64,000 nucleotides of DNA from Actinopolyspora saharensis. Lineage in GTDB: Bacteria; Actinomycetota; Actinomycetes; Mycobacteriales; Pseudonocardiaceae. The DNA lies in NCBI RefSeq assembly GCF_900100925.1, contig NZ_FNKO01000002.1, forward strand, positions 2,418,001-2,482,000, written 5' to 3'. A program made the translations under genes and the position numbers. This document shows, in pieces, positions 8,882 to 16,510 of the stretch. Within the stretch, counting starts at the first letter, position 1. Every line of letters starts with the position of its first letter. The notes beneath the pieces are model-generated. The model worked only from the letters and a program-made list of their open reading frames with translations, searched no databases and was not told the origin of the DNA.

Positions 8882-9964
8882 ATGACGCCGCGCTTGGATC
8901 TCACCACCGACCCCGTCGAACTCACCGCAGCGCTGGTCGACGTGCCCAGCGTCTCCGGCTCGGAGGAGCAGCTGGCCGACGTCGTCGAGCGGGCCCTCCG
9001 CACCGACGCCCCCGGGCTGGAGGTCGTCCGCAGCGGCAACGCCGTGCTGGCGCGCACCAACCTGGGGAAGCGCTCGCGCGTCGTGCTGGCCGGGCACCTG
9101 GACACGGTGCCGATCAACGAGAACCTTCCGGTGACTCGCACCGGCAGCGGGGCGGACGAGGTGCTGCACGGTTGCGGGACCGTGGACATGAAGGGCGGGG
9201 ACGCGGTGATGCTGCACCTGGCGGCCACCCTCGACAACCCCGCGCACGACCTGACCTTCGTCTTCTACGACTGCGAGGAGGTCTCCGCCGACCGCAACGG
9301 GCTCAACCGCATCGAGAGCGAGCTCCCGGACTGGATGGACGGCGATCTGGCCGTGGTCTGCGAACCCTCCAACGCCGCTGTGGAGGCGGGCTGCCAGGGC
9401 ACGTTGCGCGTGGAGGTCCGCACCAGGGGGCAGCGCGCCCACTCGGCGCGGGCCTGGATGGGGGAGAACGCGATCCACGCGGCCGAACCGGTCCTGCGCA
9501 GGTTGTCCGAGCACGAACCGCGCACCGTCGACGTGGACGGGCTGCGGTTCCACGAGGGCTTGCAGGCCGTGGGGATCAGCGGCGGTGTGGCCGGCAACGT
9601 CGTGCCGGACGAGTGCGTGGTCACCGTCAACCACCGCTTCGCTCCCGACACCGCGCTGGAGGAGGCCGAGGAACGGGTGCGCCGAATCTTCGACGGTTTC
9701 GAGGTCACGGTGGTCGACGCGGCCCGCGCCGCCCACCCCGGGCTGAACGAGCCCGCCACGGCCGAACTCGTCGCGGCCTCCGGGGCGGAGCCCGTGGCCA
9801 AGCTCGGCTGGACCGATGTGGCCCGGTTCGCGGCCAGGGGGATGCCCGCCGTGAACTTCGGCCCCGGATCACCGACCCTGGCCCACACCCAGCAGGAGAA
9901 CGTGGCGGCAGGCGACGTTCGCCACTGCGCCGAGGTGCTGAGGCGCGCCCTGGCAACTTCCTGA
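8882..9964 (+). CDS. dapE: succinyl-diaminopimelate desuccinylase DapE
   Basis: The 360-residue M20-family metallopeptidase carries [10 protein letters not shown] (zinc ligand and catalytic Asp), [14 protein letters not shown] (bridging Asp) and [10 protein letters not shown] (Glu pair), with a later CEPSN ligand region. It hydrolyses N-succinyl-LL-diaminopimelate to LL-DAP and succinate. The ATG at 8882 is preferred over a TTG two codons upstream. Divergent transcription from dapD gives a local dapC/dapD/dapE lysine-pathway group. The stop lies inside a 15-bp direct duplication that extends into the 3' flank. Confidence 0.95.
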   Translation: MTPRLDLTTDPVELTAALVDVPSVSGSEEQLADVVERALRTDAPGLEVVRSGNAVLARTNLGKRSRVVLAGHLDTVPINENLPVTRTGSGADEVLHGCGTVDMKGGDAVMLHLAATLDNPAHDLTFVFYDCEEVSADRNGLNRIESELPDWMDGDLAVVCEPSNAAVEAGCQGTLRVEVRTRGQRAHSARAWMGENAIHAAEPVLRRLSEHEPRTVDVDGLRFHEGLQAVGISGGVAGNVVPDECVVTVNHRFAPDTALEEAEERVRRIFDGFEVTVVDAARAAHPGLNEPATAELVAASGAEPVAKLGWTDVARFAARGMPAVNFGPGSPTLAHTQQENVAAGDVRHCAEVLRRALATS

Positions 9965-9986
9965 GCCCGAGCTTCCTGAGCCCGAG
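9957..9986. repeat. 15-bp tandem duplication at the dapE 3' end
   Basis: CTTCCTGAGCCCGAG occurs twice back to back (9957-9971 and 9972-9986). The first copy includes the dapE stop codon, so the duplication is in 3' flanking DNA between dapE and the convergent SPFH gene and does not change either protein. Confidence 0.9.
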
Positions 9987-9998
9987 CGCGGAGGGGCT

Positions 9999-10955
9999 TC
10001 AGCTCGGGCCGGTCCGCGCTTGTCCTTCCGGAACCCGCTGCGCGGGCAGCTCGTCCCGGGGCTGCCCGGAACCGACCTCCTCGGCGGGGGACGCGGAGTC
10101 GGCGGTGGCCGAGGTCTCGGTCGCGGCCCCCGCCGCGGGCGGGGGCGCGGTCTCGGAGTCGTGCTCGGGCGCGGATTCGGACGCGGACCCGCCCGCTCCG
10201 TTCCCGCCCCGGTCCTGCTCGACGAAACGCAGCAACTCGACGGGAAACGGCAGCACCAGCGTGGAGTTCTTCTCCGCGGCCACCTCCACCACCGTCTCCA
10301 GCAGGCGCAGCTGCAGTGCGGCAGGCGTGTCGGACATGACGGAGGCGGCCTCGGAGAGCTTGCGGGAGGCCTGGAACTCCCCGTCGGCGGAGATGATCCG
10401 CGAACGCCGCTCCCGCTCGGCCTCGGCCTGGCGCGCGATCGAACGCTTCATCGCCTCGGGCAGCGCGACGTCCTTGATCTCGACCCTGTCTATGTGCACG
10501 CCCCAGTTCAGGGCGGGGCTGTCGATCATCACCTCGAGGCCCTGGTTCAACTTCTCCCGGTCCGAGAGCAGGTCGTCCAGGTCGCTCTTGCCGATGATGG
10601 AACGCAACGACGCCTGGGCCACCTGCCCCATGGCGAACCTGTAGTCCTCCACGTTGATGACCGCGCGCTGTGGGTCGGTGACGTTGAAGTACACGACCGC
10701 GTCCACGCGCACGGTCACGTTGTCCCTGGTCACACCCTCTTGGGCCGGGACGGGCATCGTGATGATCTGCAGGCTCACCTTCCGCATCCGGTCGACACCG
10801 GGAACGATCGCGGTCAGCCCCGGGGTTCTGCTCCGCTCCCGGAGCCGCCCGAAGCGCAGCACCACGCCACGCTCGTACTGGTTGACGACCCGCACGCTCG
10901 CGGCGGCGTAGAGCGCGAGCAGGGCCAGGACCGCGATGAGCACGTCGATGAACAT
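9999..10955 (-). CDS. SPFH/stomatin-like membrane protein (slipin)
   Basis: A 318-residue protein with one N-terminal membrane helix (FIDVLIAVLALLALY) followed by an SPFH/band 7 domain: RVVNQYERGVVLRFGR, DAVVYFNV, and a helical AEAERERRSRIISADGE segment typical of stomatins that oligomerise into membrane rings. The C-terminal ~80 residues are disordered, rich in Ser, Glu, Ala and Gly. The ATG at 10955 has an AGGGAG ribosome-binding site, and a longer in-frame extension to 11024 lacks one. Slipins are often paired with an NfeD partner; none is seen here. It converges on dapE and diverges from the LOG gene. Confidence 0.85.
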   Translation of the reverse strand: MFIDVLIAVLALLALYAAASVRVVNQYERGVVLRFGRLRERSRTPGLTAIVPGVDRMRKVSLQIITMPVPAQEGVTRDNVTVRVDAVVYFNVTDPQRAVINVEDYRFAMGQVAQASLRSIIGKSDLDDLLSDREKLNQGLEVMIDSPALNWGVHIDRVEIKDVALPEAMKRSIARQAEAERERRSRIISADGEFQASRKLSEAASVMSDTPAALQLRLLETVVEVAAEKNSTLVLPFPVELLRFVEQDRGGNGAGGSASESAPEHDSETAPPPAAGAATETSATADSASPAEEVGSGQPRDELPAQRVPEGQARTGPS

Positions 10956-11164
10956 GGCCGGCTCCCTGGTTCGGAGTTCCGGTTCGGCGCGAACGGTACG
11001 AGCGGATGACCGCCCTCCGTTCACGGGCCGCTGCCGGCAATGTTACCCCGCTCACAACCATCTGGGGGTCTCGGAAGCGATCGCCACCTCCGGACGGAGG
11101 CTTCGTTGAACCGGATGCCGCGCGTCCGTGCAGGGGACATCATTTCCCGTTCACGCGCAGTGCA

Positions 11165-11170
11165 TAAGCT
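11165..11170 (+). promoter_or_regulatory. -10 hexamer of the first LOG gene
   Basis: TAAGCT ends 7 nt before the ATG at 11178. No ribosome-binding site is visible, so a leaderless transcript is likely. Confidence 0.4.
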
Positions 11171-11177
11171 CTCTCGT

Positions 11178-12020
11178 ATGAGTATCGACGAACAGCGGCA
11201 GCGGAGCACGGAAACCAACGGGACGGGCCCGCACGATCACGAGGGCGGCGAGCCCGAACTCGAGCAGCCGGGCGAGCCGCCGGGCGAGCAGCGACGCGGT
11301 CCCGTGGTGCTGCGGCGCTCGCGGCGGGAGGAGATGAGCACGACCGACCAGCGGCTGCTTGACTCCCGCGGTCCTACGGACTGGGTGCACACCGACCCCT
11401 GGAGGGTGCTGCGCATCCAGGCCGAGTTCGTCGAGGGATTCGGGGCGCTGGCCGAGGTGCCGCGCGCGACCACGGTTTTCGGTTCGGCGCGCACGCCGCG
11501 GGAGCACGAGGAGTACTCGCGGGGAGTGCGGCTGGGATCCTCCCTGGCCGAGACCGGTAGCGCAGTGATCACCGGAGGCGGGCCGGGGACCATGGAGGCG
11601 GTCAACAGGGGAGCCTCCGAAGCGGGCGGGCTCTCCATCGGCCTCGGGATCGAACTGCCCTTCGAACAGGGCCTGAACCCCTGGGTGGACCTGGGGGTGA
11701 ACTTCCGGTACTTCTTCGCGCGCAAGACCATGTTCGTCAAGTACGCGCAGGCCTTCGTCTGCCTGCCCGGAGGTTTCGGCACGCTCGACGAGCTGTTCGA
11801 GTCGTTGACCCTGGTGCAGACGAAGAAGGTGACCAAGTTCCCCGTGGTGATGTTCGGACGCTCCTACTGGCAGGGGCTCTACGACTGGATCAGGGACACG
11901 ATGCACTCCAGCGGCAAGATCGGGGACGCGGATCTCGGCCTGCTGCACCTGACCGACGACGTCGACGACGCGGTGCGGGTGGTTGAGGAGGCCTGGGGTG
12001 CCTGGGACGCCACTCATTAG
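11178..12020 (+). CDS. LOG-family (TIGR00730) Rossmann protein, long form
   Basis: The 280-residue protein has the nucleotide-5'-monophosphate phosphoribohydrolase (LOG) signature: GGGPGTMEAVNRGA, then FFARKTMFVKYA and PGGFGTLDELFE. LOG enzymes release cytokinin-type bases or other purines from their ribotides. A charged, disordered N-terminal extension of about 75 residues precedes the fold, which is not typical of minimal LOG proteins. The gene lies 460 bp upstream of a second, shorter LOG gene. The start at 11178 is supported by a TAAGCT hexamer 7 nt upstream; the frame is open to 11040. A structured repeat element begins 35 nt after its stop. Confidence 0.85.
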   Translation: MSIDEQRQRSTETNGTGPHDHEGGEPELEQPGEPPGEQRRGPVVLRRSRREEMSTTDQRLLDSRGPTDWVHTDPWRVLRIQAEFVEGFGALAEVPRATTVFGSARTPREHEEYSRGVRLGSSLAETGSAVITGGGPGTMEAVNRGASEAGGLSIGLGIELPFEQGLNPWVDLGVNFRYFFARKTMFVKYAQAFVCLPGGFGTLDELFESLTLVQTKKVTKFPVVMFGRSYWQGLYDWIRDTMHSSGKIGDADLGLLHLTDDVDDAVRVVEEAWGAWDATH

Positions 12021-12055
12021 CGGGTCGGCGGCTCTTTCTGCGTGGCGGTGCGGGT

Positions 12056-12159
12056 GGCGGAACCTCTCGCGGGCTCTCGCTGCGGGTGCCCCGACATCGG
12101 GTAGCGGCCTACACAACGTCGGGGCCGTCCTCGCGAGAGCACCACGAGAGAACCCGCGG
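12056..12159 (+). repeat. structured 3'-flank repeat, copy A (104 bp)
   Basis: This element begins 35 nt after the LOG stop codon. It folds as nested stems: CTCTCG 12064-12069 with CGAGAG 12145-12150, GCTCTCGC 12073-12080 with GCGAGAGC 12133-12140, GCCCCGAC 12088-12095 with GTCGGGGC 12118-12125, and an apical GTAG/CTAC (12101-12112). Three other clear copies in the window share the design with compensating base changes. It is followed by one ~95-bp satellite unit and a site at 12240 that looks like the same element without its hairpin. Confidence 0.85.
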
Positions 12160-12300
12160 TCGGTCGGGCTGCCCAGGCTCAGAGCATTCGCGTCGAAGTG
12201 GAGGATCTCCGGGAGCTCGGGTTGCTCGGTGGGTCGTTTGGCGGAACCCGCGGCGGTGCCGACTGCGTAGTGGGTGTTTTCGGCGCTGTCCGCGTCGAAG
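12160..12300 (+). repeat. satellite unit and hairpin-less element remnant
   Basis: From about 12160 the sequence matches the ~95-bp unit that also follows copies B and C (TGCCCAGGCTCAGAGC at 12170, TGCGTAG at 12264, 94 bp apart). At 12240-12253 GGCGGAACCCGCGG equals the two outer ends of the 104-bp element joined directly. The rest of the gap to the second LOG gene at 12480 holds no recognisable gene. Confidence 0.6.
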
Positions 12301-12479
12301 AGCACCAGAGAGTCGGCACAGCCGTGGCGGGTACACCGGGACTTGAGGAAGTCCCGTCAGGATTCGGCGGCGGAGCTCGGTGTTGGTGTCCGACCACCGG
12401 ATCAACTCCTCCAGGGCGGAAACCTTAGGGTTCACTCGAAACGGCGAGCGACCCGAACACCCCAGGAGAGCGAGGTCCC

Positions 12480-13052
12480 ATGACGACGGGAAACGTCGAC
12501 GCGGTGCAGCAGTCCGAGCGAGTGGCCGTGTGCGTCTACTGCGCCTCCCGGCCGGTTCCGGACCGCTACGTGCGGCTGGCGGGCGAGGTCGGAGCGGGCA
12601 TCGCCGAACGTGGTTGGCGGCTGGTCTCCGGAGGCGGTCGGGTCTCCATGATGGGCGAGGTCGCGCGCCGCGCCCGTTCGGGAGGGGCGCGCACCGTCGG
12701 CGTGATCCCCCGCGAACTGGTCGACATGGAGGTCGCCGACACCGAGGCGGACGAGTTGCTCGTGGTGGACACGATGCGGGAGCGCAAAGCGCTGATGGAC
12801 GGCCACGCCACGGCCTTCCTGGCGCTTCCCGGAGGGATCGGGACCTGCGAGGAGCTGTTCGAGGTGTGGACCTCGCGCTACCTCGGCATGCACACCAAGC
12901 CCGTGGTGCTGCTCGACCCGGACGGGCACTACAGCGGCCTGCTCGACTGGATGAGGGGACTGGTCGAGGCGGGATTCGCCTCTCAGCGCTCCCTCGACCT
13001 GCTGACCGTCACCGCGGACGTGGACACGGCCCTGCGGGCCTGCTTGAGCTGA
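12480..13052 (+). CDS. LOG-family (TIGR00730) phosphoribohydrolase, short form
   Basis: The 190-residue protein is close to the usual length of LOG (cytokinin riboside 5'-monophosphate phosphoribohydrolase) enzymes. It shows SGGGRVSMMGEVARRA, MRERKALMDGHA and PGGIGTCEELFE, the last being the conserved PGGxGTxxE active-site motif. It is the likely counterpart of mycobacterial Rv1205. The ATG at 12480 follows CCAGGAGAGCGAGGTCCC, giving a ribosome-binding site. Two LOG paralogues of different length in tandem suggest different substrates or a regulatory pair; the sequence does not decide which. Confidence 0.9.
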   Translation: MTTGNVDAVQQSERVAVCVYCASRPVPDRYVRLAGEVGAGIAERGWRLVSGGGRVSMMGEVARRARSGGARTVGVIPRELVDMEVADTEADELLVVDTMRERKALMDGHATAFLALPGGIGTCEELFEVWTSRYLGMHTKPVVLLDPDGHYSGLLDWMRGLVEAGFASQRSLDLLTVTADVDTALRACLS

Positions 13053-13126
13053 GCGGACCGGGAAGGGCCGAGCGTGCGGGCGCACGGCCGGATCGCGCCC
13101 GCGGTTCGCTGTGCCAGGATGGGAGT

Positions 13127-13996
13127 GTGCAGCCCCTCCGGTTCGGCGACAAGCGCGTGGCCACGGACCGCCCGCTGGTCATGGCCATAGTCAATCGCAC
13201 CCGCGACTCCTTCTTCGACGGTGGGCGCACCTTCGAGCAGAGTTCGGCGGCCGAAGCCGTGGAACGAGCCGTCTCCGAGGGGGCCGACATCGTCGACATC
13301 GGCGGTGTCCGCGCCGGGGCCGAGGGAGAGCGGGTCGACGTCGAGGAGGAGAGCCGCCGAGTCGTCCCCTTCGTCGCCGAGCTCCGCAGGCGCTACCCGG
13401 AGCTGGTCATCAGCGTGGACACCTGGCGGCACGAGGTGGCCCACCGCGTCTGCGAGCAGGGCGCCGACCTGATCAACGACAGCTGGGCCGGAGCGGACCC
13501 GGAGCTGGCCCGGGTGGCCGCCGAGTTCGACGTCGGAGTGGTCTGCTCCCACACGGGAGGCCTCCCGCCGCGCACCGACCCGCACCGCGTCCGTTACTCC
13601 GACGTGGTCACCGAGGTGGTGGACGAGCTCGTGCGGCGGGCCGAGCACATGGCCGGGCTCGGCGTCGCCCCGGAGAGCGTCCTGATCGATCCGACCCACG
13701 ACTTCGGCAAGAACACCTGGCACGGGCTGGAACTGCTGCGCAGGGTCGACGAGCTGGTCGAAACGGGCTGGCCCGTCCTGATGGCGCTGTCCAACAAGGA
13801 CTTCGTCGGGGAGACGCTCGGTGCCGGAGTGCACGAGCGGCTGGAGGGCACGCTGGCCGCCACCGCGGTCAGCGCCAGGGCGGGAGCCAAGGTGTTCCGC
13901 GCCCACAACGTGGCCCAGACCCGCGCCGTGGTCGACATGGTCGCCAGCATCGCGGGGACTCGGCCGCCCCACGAGGTTTTGCGCGCCCTGGCTTGA
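13127..13996 (+). CDS. folP: dihydropteroate synthase-like protein (FolP2 type)
   Basis: A 289-residue TIM-barrel protein of the dihydropteroate synthase family: VMAIVNRTRDSFFDGG (pterin/diphosphate loop), GADIVDIGG, SVDTWRHEVA, and LINDSWAG. DHPS condenses p-aminobenzoate with dihydropterin pyrophosphate in folate synthesis. The position after a LOG gene matches mycobacterial folP2 (Rv1207), a paralogue reported not to have ordinary DHPS activity, so folate synthesis itself may depend on another folP elsewhere. GTG at 13127 is chosen; a CAGGAT hexamer 6 nt upstream suggests a leaderless start. In mycobacteria gpgS follows, but here the stop is followed by a structured repeat. Confidence 0.85.
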   Translation: MQPLRFGDKRVATDRPLVMAIVNRTRDSFFDGGRTFEQSSAAEAVERAVSEGADIVDIGGVRAGAEGERVDVEEESRRVVPFVAELRRRYPELVISVDTWRHEVAHRVCEQGADLINDSWAGADPELARVAAEFDVGVVCSHTGGLPPRTDPHRVRYSDVVTEVVDELVRRAEHMAGLGVAPESVLIDPTHDFGKNTWHGLELLRRVDELVETGWPVLMALSNKDFVGETLGAGVHERLEGTLAATAVSARAGAKVFRAHNVAQTRAVVDMVASIAGTRPPHEVLRALA

Positions 13997-14033
13997 AGGA
14001 CAGTTCGGCGGTGCCGGTGGCGTAGGTGGTTGC

Positions 14034-14137
14034 GTGGCGGAACCTCTCGCGGGCTCTCGCTCCGGCGAGGCCCGACATCGGGTAGGCACCTACACAACGT
14101 CGGGCCTTCCTCGCGAGAGCACCACGAGAGAACCCGC
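14034..14137 (+). repeat. structured 3'-flank repeat, copy B (104 bp)
   Basis: Begins 37 nt after the folP stop. Stems: CTCTCG 14042-14047 with CGAGAG 14123-14128; GCTCTCGC 14051-14058 with GCGAGAGC 14111-14118; AGGCCCGAC 14066-14074 with GTCGGGCCT 14097-14105; apical GTAGG 14080-14084 with CCTAC 14087-14091. Compared with copy A the second inner-stem pair is G-C in place of C-G, a compensated change. Confidence 0.85.
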
Positions 14138-14345
14138 GGTCGGTTGGGTTGCGTAGGCTCACAGCGCTCGTGTTGGGGTGAGGCTCTGGTTGGGAGTTTC
14201 TGTCCGGGGTTTTCGGGCGGATCGGTCGGATCGGCGGTGCCAACTGCTCAGGCTCACAGCGCTCGCGTTGGACGGAAGCCTTGCGCTGGGAGTTCTTGTG
14301 CGGGATTTCGCAGCCGGTCGGGGCGGGCGTTCCCGGGTGCTCCCG
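14138..14345 (+). repeat. ~95-bp satellite units after copy B
   Basis: Two units with a 95-bp period (GGCTCACAGCGCTCG blocks beginning around 14155 and 14250). They are the reverse-orientation relatives of the 96-bp units at 16511-16770, in the same order relative to the hairpin element. Confidence 0.7.
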
Positions 14346-14420
14346 GCGTCCTCCCACCGCGCGGAGTCCTGTGACGCAGCTCAACCTTTCCGGGGCTGTC
14401 AACAGGACCTAAGCCTCTTG

Positions 14421-14460
14421 TGTCAAAAACGGTGACAGTGTTCGTGGTGCAACGTAGAGT
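14421..14460 (+). promoter_or_regulatory. padR promoter with overlapping operator
   Basis: GTGACA (14432-14437) and TAGAGT (14455-14460) are separated by 17 bp and form a good sigma-A-type promoter whose start point would fall on the padR GTG at 14469. TGTCA (14421-14425) and TGACA (14433-14437) form an inverted repeat over the -35, a natural site for autorepression by the PadR protein encoded directly downstream. Confidence 0.55.
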
Positions 14461-14468
14461 GGCTAGTC

Positions 14469-14801
14469 GTGAAAGCTGATGCCCTTCGTGGTCATTTGGA
14501 CGGACTGCTGCTGGCCACTCTGGACGGCAAGCGGCTGCACGGCTACGCGATCATCGAGGCACTGCAGCAACGCAGTGGCGGAGTCGTCTCACTGCCCACC
14601 GGGACCGTCTACCCCGCGCTGCGTCGGCTGGAGAAGGGGGGCTACGTCCGCAGCGAATGGAGCACGGTCGGAGGCAGACAGCGCAGGTCCTACAGTCTGA
14701 CCCCCGCGGGCAAGAACAGCCTGGAGAACGAGCGGCGGGAGTGGCGCGAGTTCACGGCCGCCATCGAAGGTGTGCTCTGCGGCGCCACGAGCGCCGTCTG
14801 A
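14469..14801 (+). CDS. PadR-family transcriptional regulator
   Basis: The 110-residue protein is a PadR-like winged-helix regulator: LHGYAIIEALQQRSGG, LPTGTVYPALRRLEKGG and the wing GGRQRRSYSLTPAGK are diagnostic. It is close to the minimal PadR length (subfamily 2), which usually binds small hydrophobic ligands and represses a nearby efflux pump or enzyme. No obvious target is adjacent, so it may act on its own promoter or on distant genes. The GTG at 14469 lies 8 nt after a TAGAGT -10 and has no Shine-Dalgarno. It occupies the place where gpgS stands in mycobacteria. Confidence 0.9.
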   Translation: MKADALRGHLDGLLLATLDGKRLHGYAIIEALQQRSGGVVSLPTGTVYPALRRLEKGGYVRSEWSTVGGRQRRSYSLTPAGKNSLENERREWREFTAAIEGVLCGATSAV

Positions 14802-14817
14802 CTTCTGGATCCAGCGG

Positions 14818-14861
14818 GACCGGCCGCGGGCGAAGATCGGCCGGGGATGGAGCGGCCGGTC
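14818..14861 (+). terminator. hairpin after padR
   Basis: GACCGGCCGC (14818-14827) pairs with GCGGCCGGTC (14852-14861) across a 24-nt loop, starting 16 nt after the padR stop. There is no U-tract, as is common for actinobacterial terminators. Confidence 0.45.
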
Positions 14862-14980
14862 GTTCCGAGCTCGCGGCTTGCGGGCAGGACCCGGCGGCGT
14901 GACCGGGCACTCGCGGTAACCGGTGTCGTCCAGGTGTGCCGTGCGTGCCGAGCGTGGAGCACGTGCCACTATCTGGTGCT

Positions 14981-15361
14981 GTGGCAAGTGCACTCATCTA
15001 CGTCGTGGTCGTGCTCGCGGTGGCCGCCGTGGTCTACCTGCTCGCAAGCCTCGTCTTCGGGCGCGGGGAAGAGCTGGAGCCGTTGCGGCCGGGGGCGACA
15101 CCCACGCGGTTACCTCCGTCGCCCCTGGCAGGGCACGATGTGCGTTCGCTGCGTTTCCAGCTGGTTTTCCGCGGTTACAAGGTCTCGGAGGTGGATTGGG
15201 CCCTCGAGCGGCTGGCCGACGAGCTGGACGACGCCCGGCGCCGTGTCACACTGCTGGAGCGAGAGCTGAAGGTCGAGCGGCAACGACGGGACGATTCGGC
15301 GGACGCGAACGGGCAGGACTCGGCGGACGGGGAGGACACCTCGACGGAGCGGGAGCGCTGA
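14981..15361 (+). CDS. membrane-anchored DivIVA-domain protein (Rv1209-like)
   Basis: The 126-residue protein begins with a transmembrane helix (SALIYVVVVLAVAAVVYLLASL), followed by a short linker and the helical motif VRSLRFQLVFRGYKVSEVDWALERLADEL, which is the DivIVA-domain repeat found in actinobacterial small proteins. The C-terminal part is coiled-coil-like and acidic. Such proteins are thought to link the membrane to polar growth machinery, though this one has no assigned role. The GTG at 14981 is chosen because the membrane helix follows at once; a CACTAT hexamer lies 8 nt upstream. The gene precedes an SRPBCC gene and tag in the same direction. Confidence 0.8.
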   Translation: MASALIYVVVVLAVAAVVYLLASLVFGRGEELEPLRPGATPTRLPPSPLAGHDVRSLRFQLVFRGYKVSEVDWALERLADELDDARRRVTLLERELKVERQRRDDSADANGQDSADGEDTSTERER

Positions 15362-15449
15362 TCCTGGGGTGCCCCCGGGGCTTCACGCTCCGTGTCCGCT
15401 TCCGCGCCCGTTGGGCAGGACCCGGTTCTCCAGGGACGAGGTGGACGGC

Positions 15450-15911
15450 ATGGCCGTTGGTGAGGTGCGTTCGCGGGTGCGGATTCCCTGCGCCCGGAGA
15501 ACTGTGTGGACGGTGGCCATCGACTGGCCCGGACAGAGCGAGTGGATGCTCGGCACCACGGTGCGGGTGACGGCCGGGGACGGGAGGAGCCCCGGGTCGG
15601 AGCTCCTCGCCTTCACCGGGGTGGGTGACATCGGGTTCCTGGACACCATGCGCATAGAGCTCTGGCGGCCGCCCTCGGCCTGCACCGTGCGCCACGAGGG
15701 GAAGCTGGTGCGGGGAACCGGCGGCTTCACGGTGGAACCTGTCGAGGAGAGCGGAACGGACTTCGTGTGGTGGGAGCGCTTCGAGCTCCCCGCCGCGCTC
15801 CTGCCGCTGTGGCTGTTGGCCAAGCCCGTGGTCTCCTGGGGGCTGAGACGATCGCTGCGCGGATTCGCCCGCCGTTGCCTGCGCTACGCACGGGAGAGGG
15901 GAGACCGGTGA
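15450..15911 (+). CDS. SRPBCC-fold (polyketide cyclase/START-like) protein
   Basis: A 153-residue protein whose pattern (CARRTVWTVAIDWPGQSEWM near the start, GDIGFLDTMRIELWRPP in the middle, a long C-terminal helix) fits the SRPBCC helix-grip fold, proteins with a deep hydrophobic pocket that bind lipids or small molecules. The ATG at 15450 follows GACGAGGTGG. The stop overlaps the GTG of tag by 4 nt, so the two are translationally coupled. No catalytic residues can be deduced. Confidence 0.75.
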   Translation: MAVGEVRSRVRIPCARRTVWTVAIDWPGQSEWMLGTTVRVTAGDGRSPGSELLAFTGVGDIGFLDTMRIELWRPPSACTVRHEGKLVRGTGGFTVEPVEESGTDFVWWERFELPAALLPLWLLAKPVVSWGLRRSLRGFARRCLRYARERGDR

Positions 15912-16480
15912 CCGCGGTGTTCGGTGACGACGGCAGAGGGCGCTGTCCCTGGGGCGCCGCCCCCGCGGACTACCGGGAGTACCACGACGTCGAGTGGGGC
16001 AGACCGGTGCGCGGGCAGCACGCCCTCTTCGAGCGGTTGTGCCTGGAGGGGTTCCAGTCCGGGCTCTCCTGGCTGACCATCCTGCGCAAGCGCGTCGACT
16101 TCCGGCGCGCCTTCGCGGGGTTCGACCCGCAGCGGGTAGCGCGGTTCGGGGAGCGTGAGCGCGAGTCGCTGCTGGCCGATCGCACGATAGTCCGCAACCG
16201 CGCCAAGATCGACGCCACGATCGCGAACGCTCGGGCCGTGCTGGAGCTGGACACCCCGCTGGACGAGCTGTTGTGGTCGTTCGCACCGGAGCGGCGGGAC
16301 CCGCACGCGCGTCCCGCGACGATGGAGGAGGTTCCCGCGACCACCCCCGAGTCGAAGGCCATGGCCAAGGCGCTGCGCGGGCGCGGTTTCCGGTTCGTGG
16401 GGCCGACCACCTGCTACGCGCTGATGCAGGCGACGGGGATGGTCGACGACCACCTCGCCGGGTGCTGGCTGGCGGGCTGA
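15908..16480 (+). CDS. tag: DNA-3-methyladenine glycosylase I
   Basis: The 190-residue protein contains RCPWG near the N-terminus, YHDVEWGRPV, FQSGLSWLTIL and a C-terminal VDDHLAGC. These include the Cys and His zinc ligands and the base-pocket residues (Tyr, Glu, Trp) of the Tag family. It excises 3-methyladenine from DNA as the first step of base-excision repair of alkylation damage. The GTG overlaps the upstream stop codon. Mycobacterial tagA lies in the same position relative to the DivIVA-domain gene and DUF3117. Confidence 0.95.
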   Translation: MTAVFGDDGRGRCPWGAAPADYREYHDVEWGRPVRGQHALFERLCLEGFQSGLSWLTILRKRVDFRRAFAGFDPQRVARFGERERESLLADRTIVRNRAKIDATIANARAVLELDTPLDELLWSFAPERRDPHARPATMEEVPATTPESKAMAKALRGRGFRFVGPTTCYALMQATGMVDDHLAGCWLAG

Positions 16481-16481
16481 C

Positions 16482-16499
16482 CCGGCCACCGGAGGCCGG
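16482..16499 (+). terminator. short hairpin after tag
   Basis: CCGGCC (16482-16487) and GGCCGG (16494-16499) flank ACCGGA immediately after the tag stop codon. A small possible terminator without a T-run. Confidence 0.3.
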
Positions 16500-16510
16500 T
16501 CGAGTCGCCA

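Noticed and set aside
12056..12159. The 104-bp hairpin considered as a simple MITE or insertion-sequence remnant.
   Set aside because: No target-site duplication outside the short GAACC repeats, no transposase, and the constant placement after stop codons with compensatory stem changes argues for a functional RNA, though a mobile origin cannot be excluded.
12380..13126. Upstream in-frame extension of folP overlapping the short LOG gene.
   Set aside because: The extension is a frame-shadow of the LOG gene; the DHPS fold begins just after GTG 13127.
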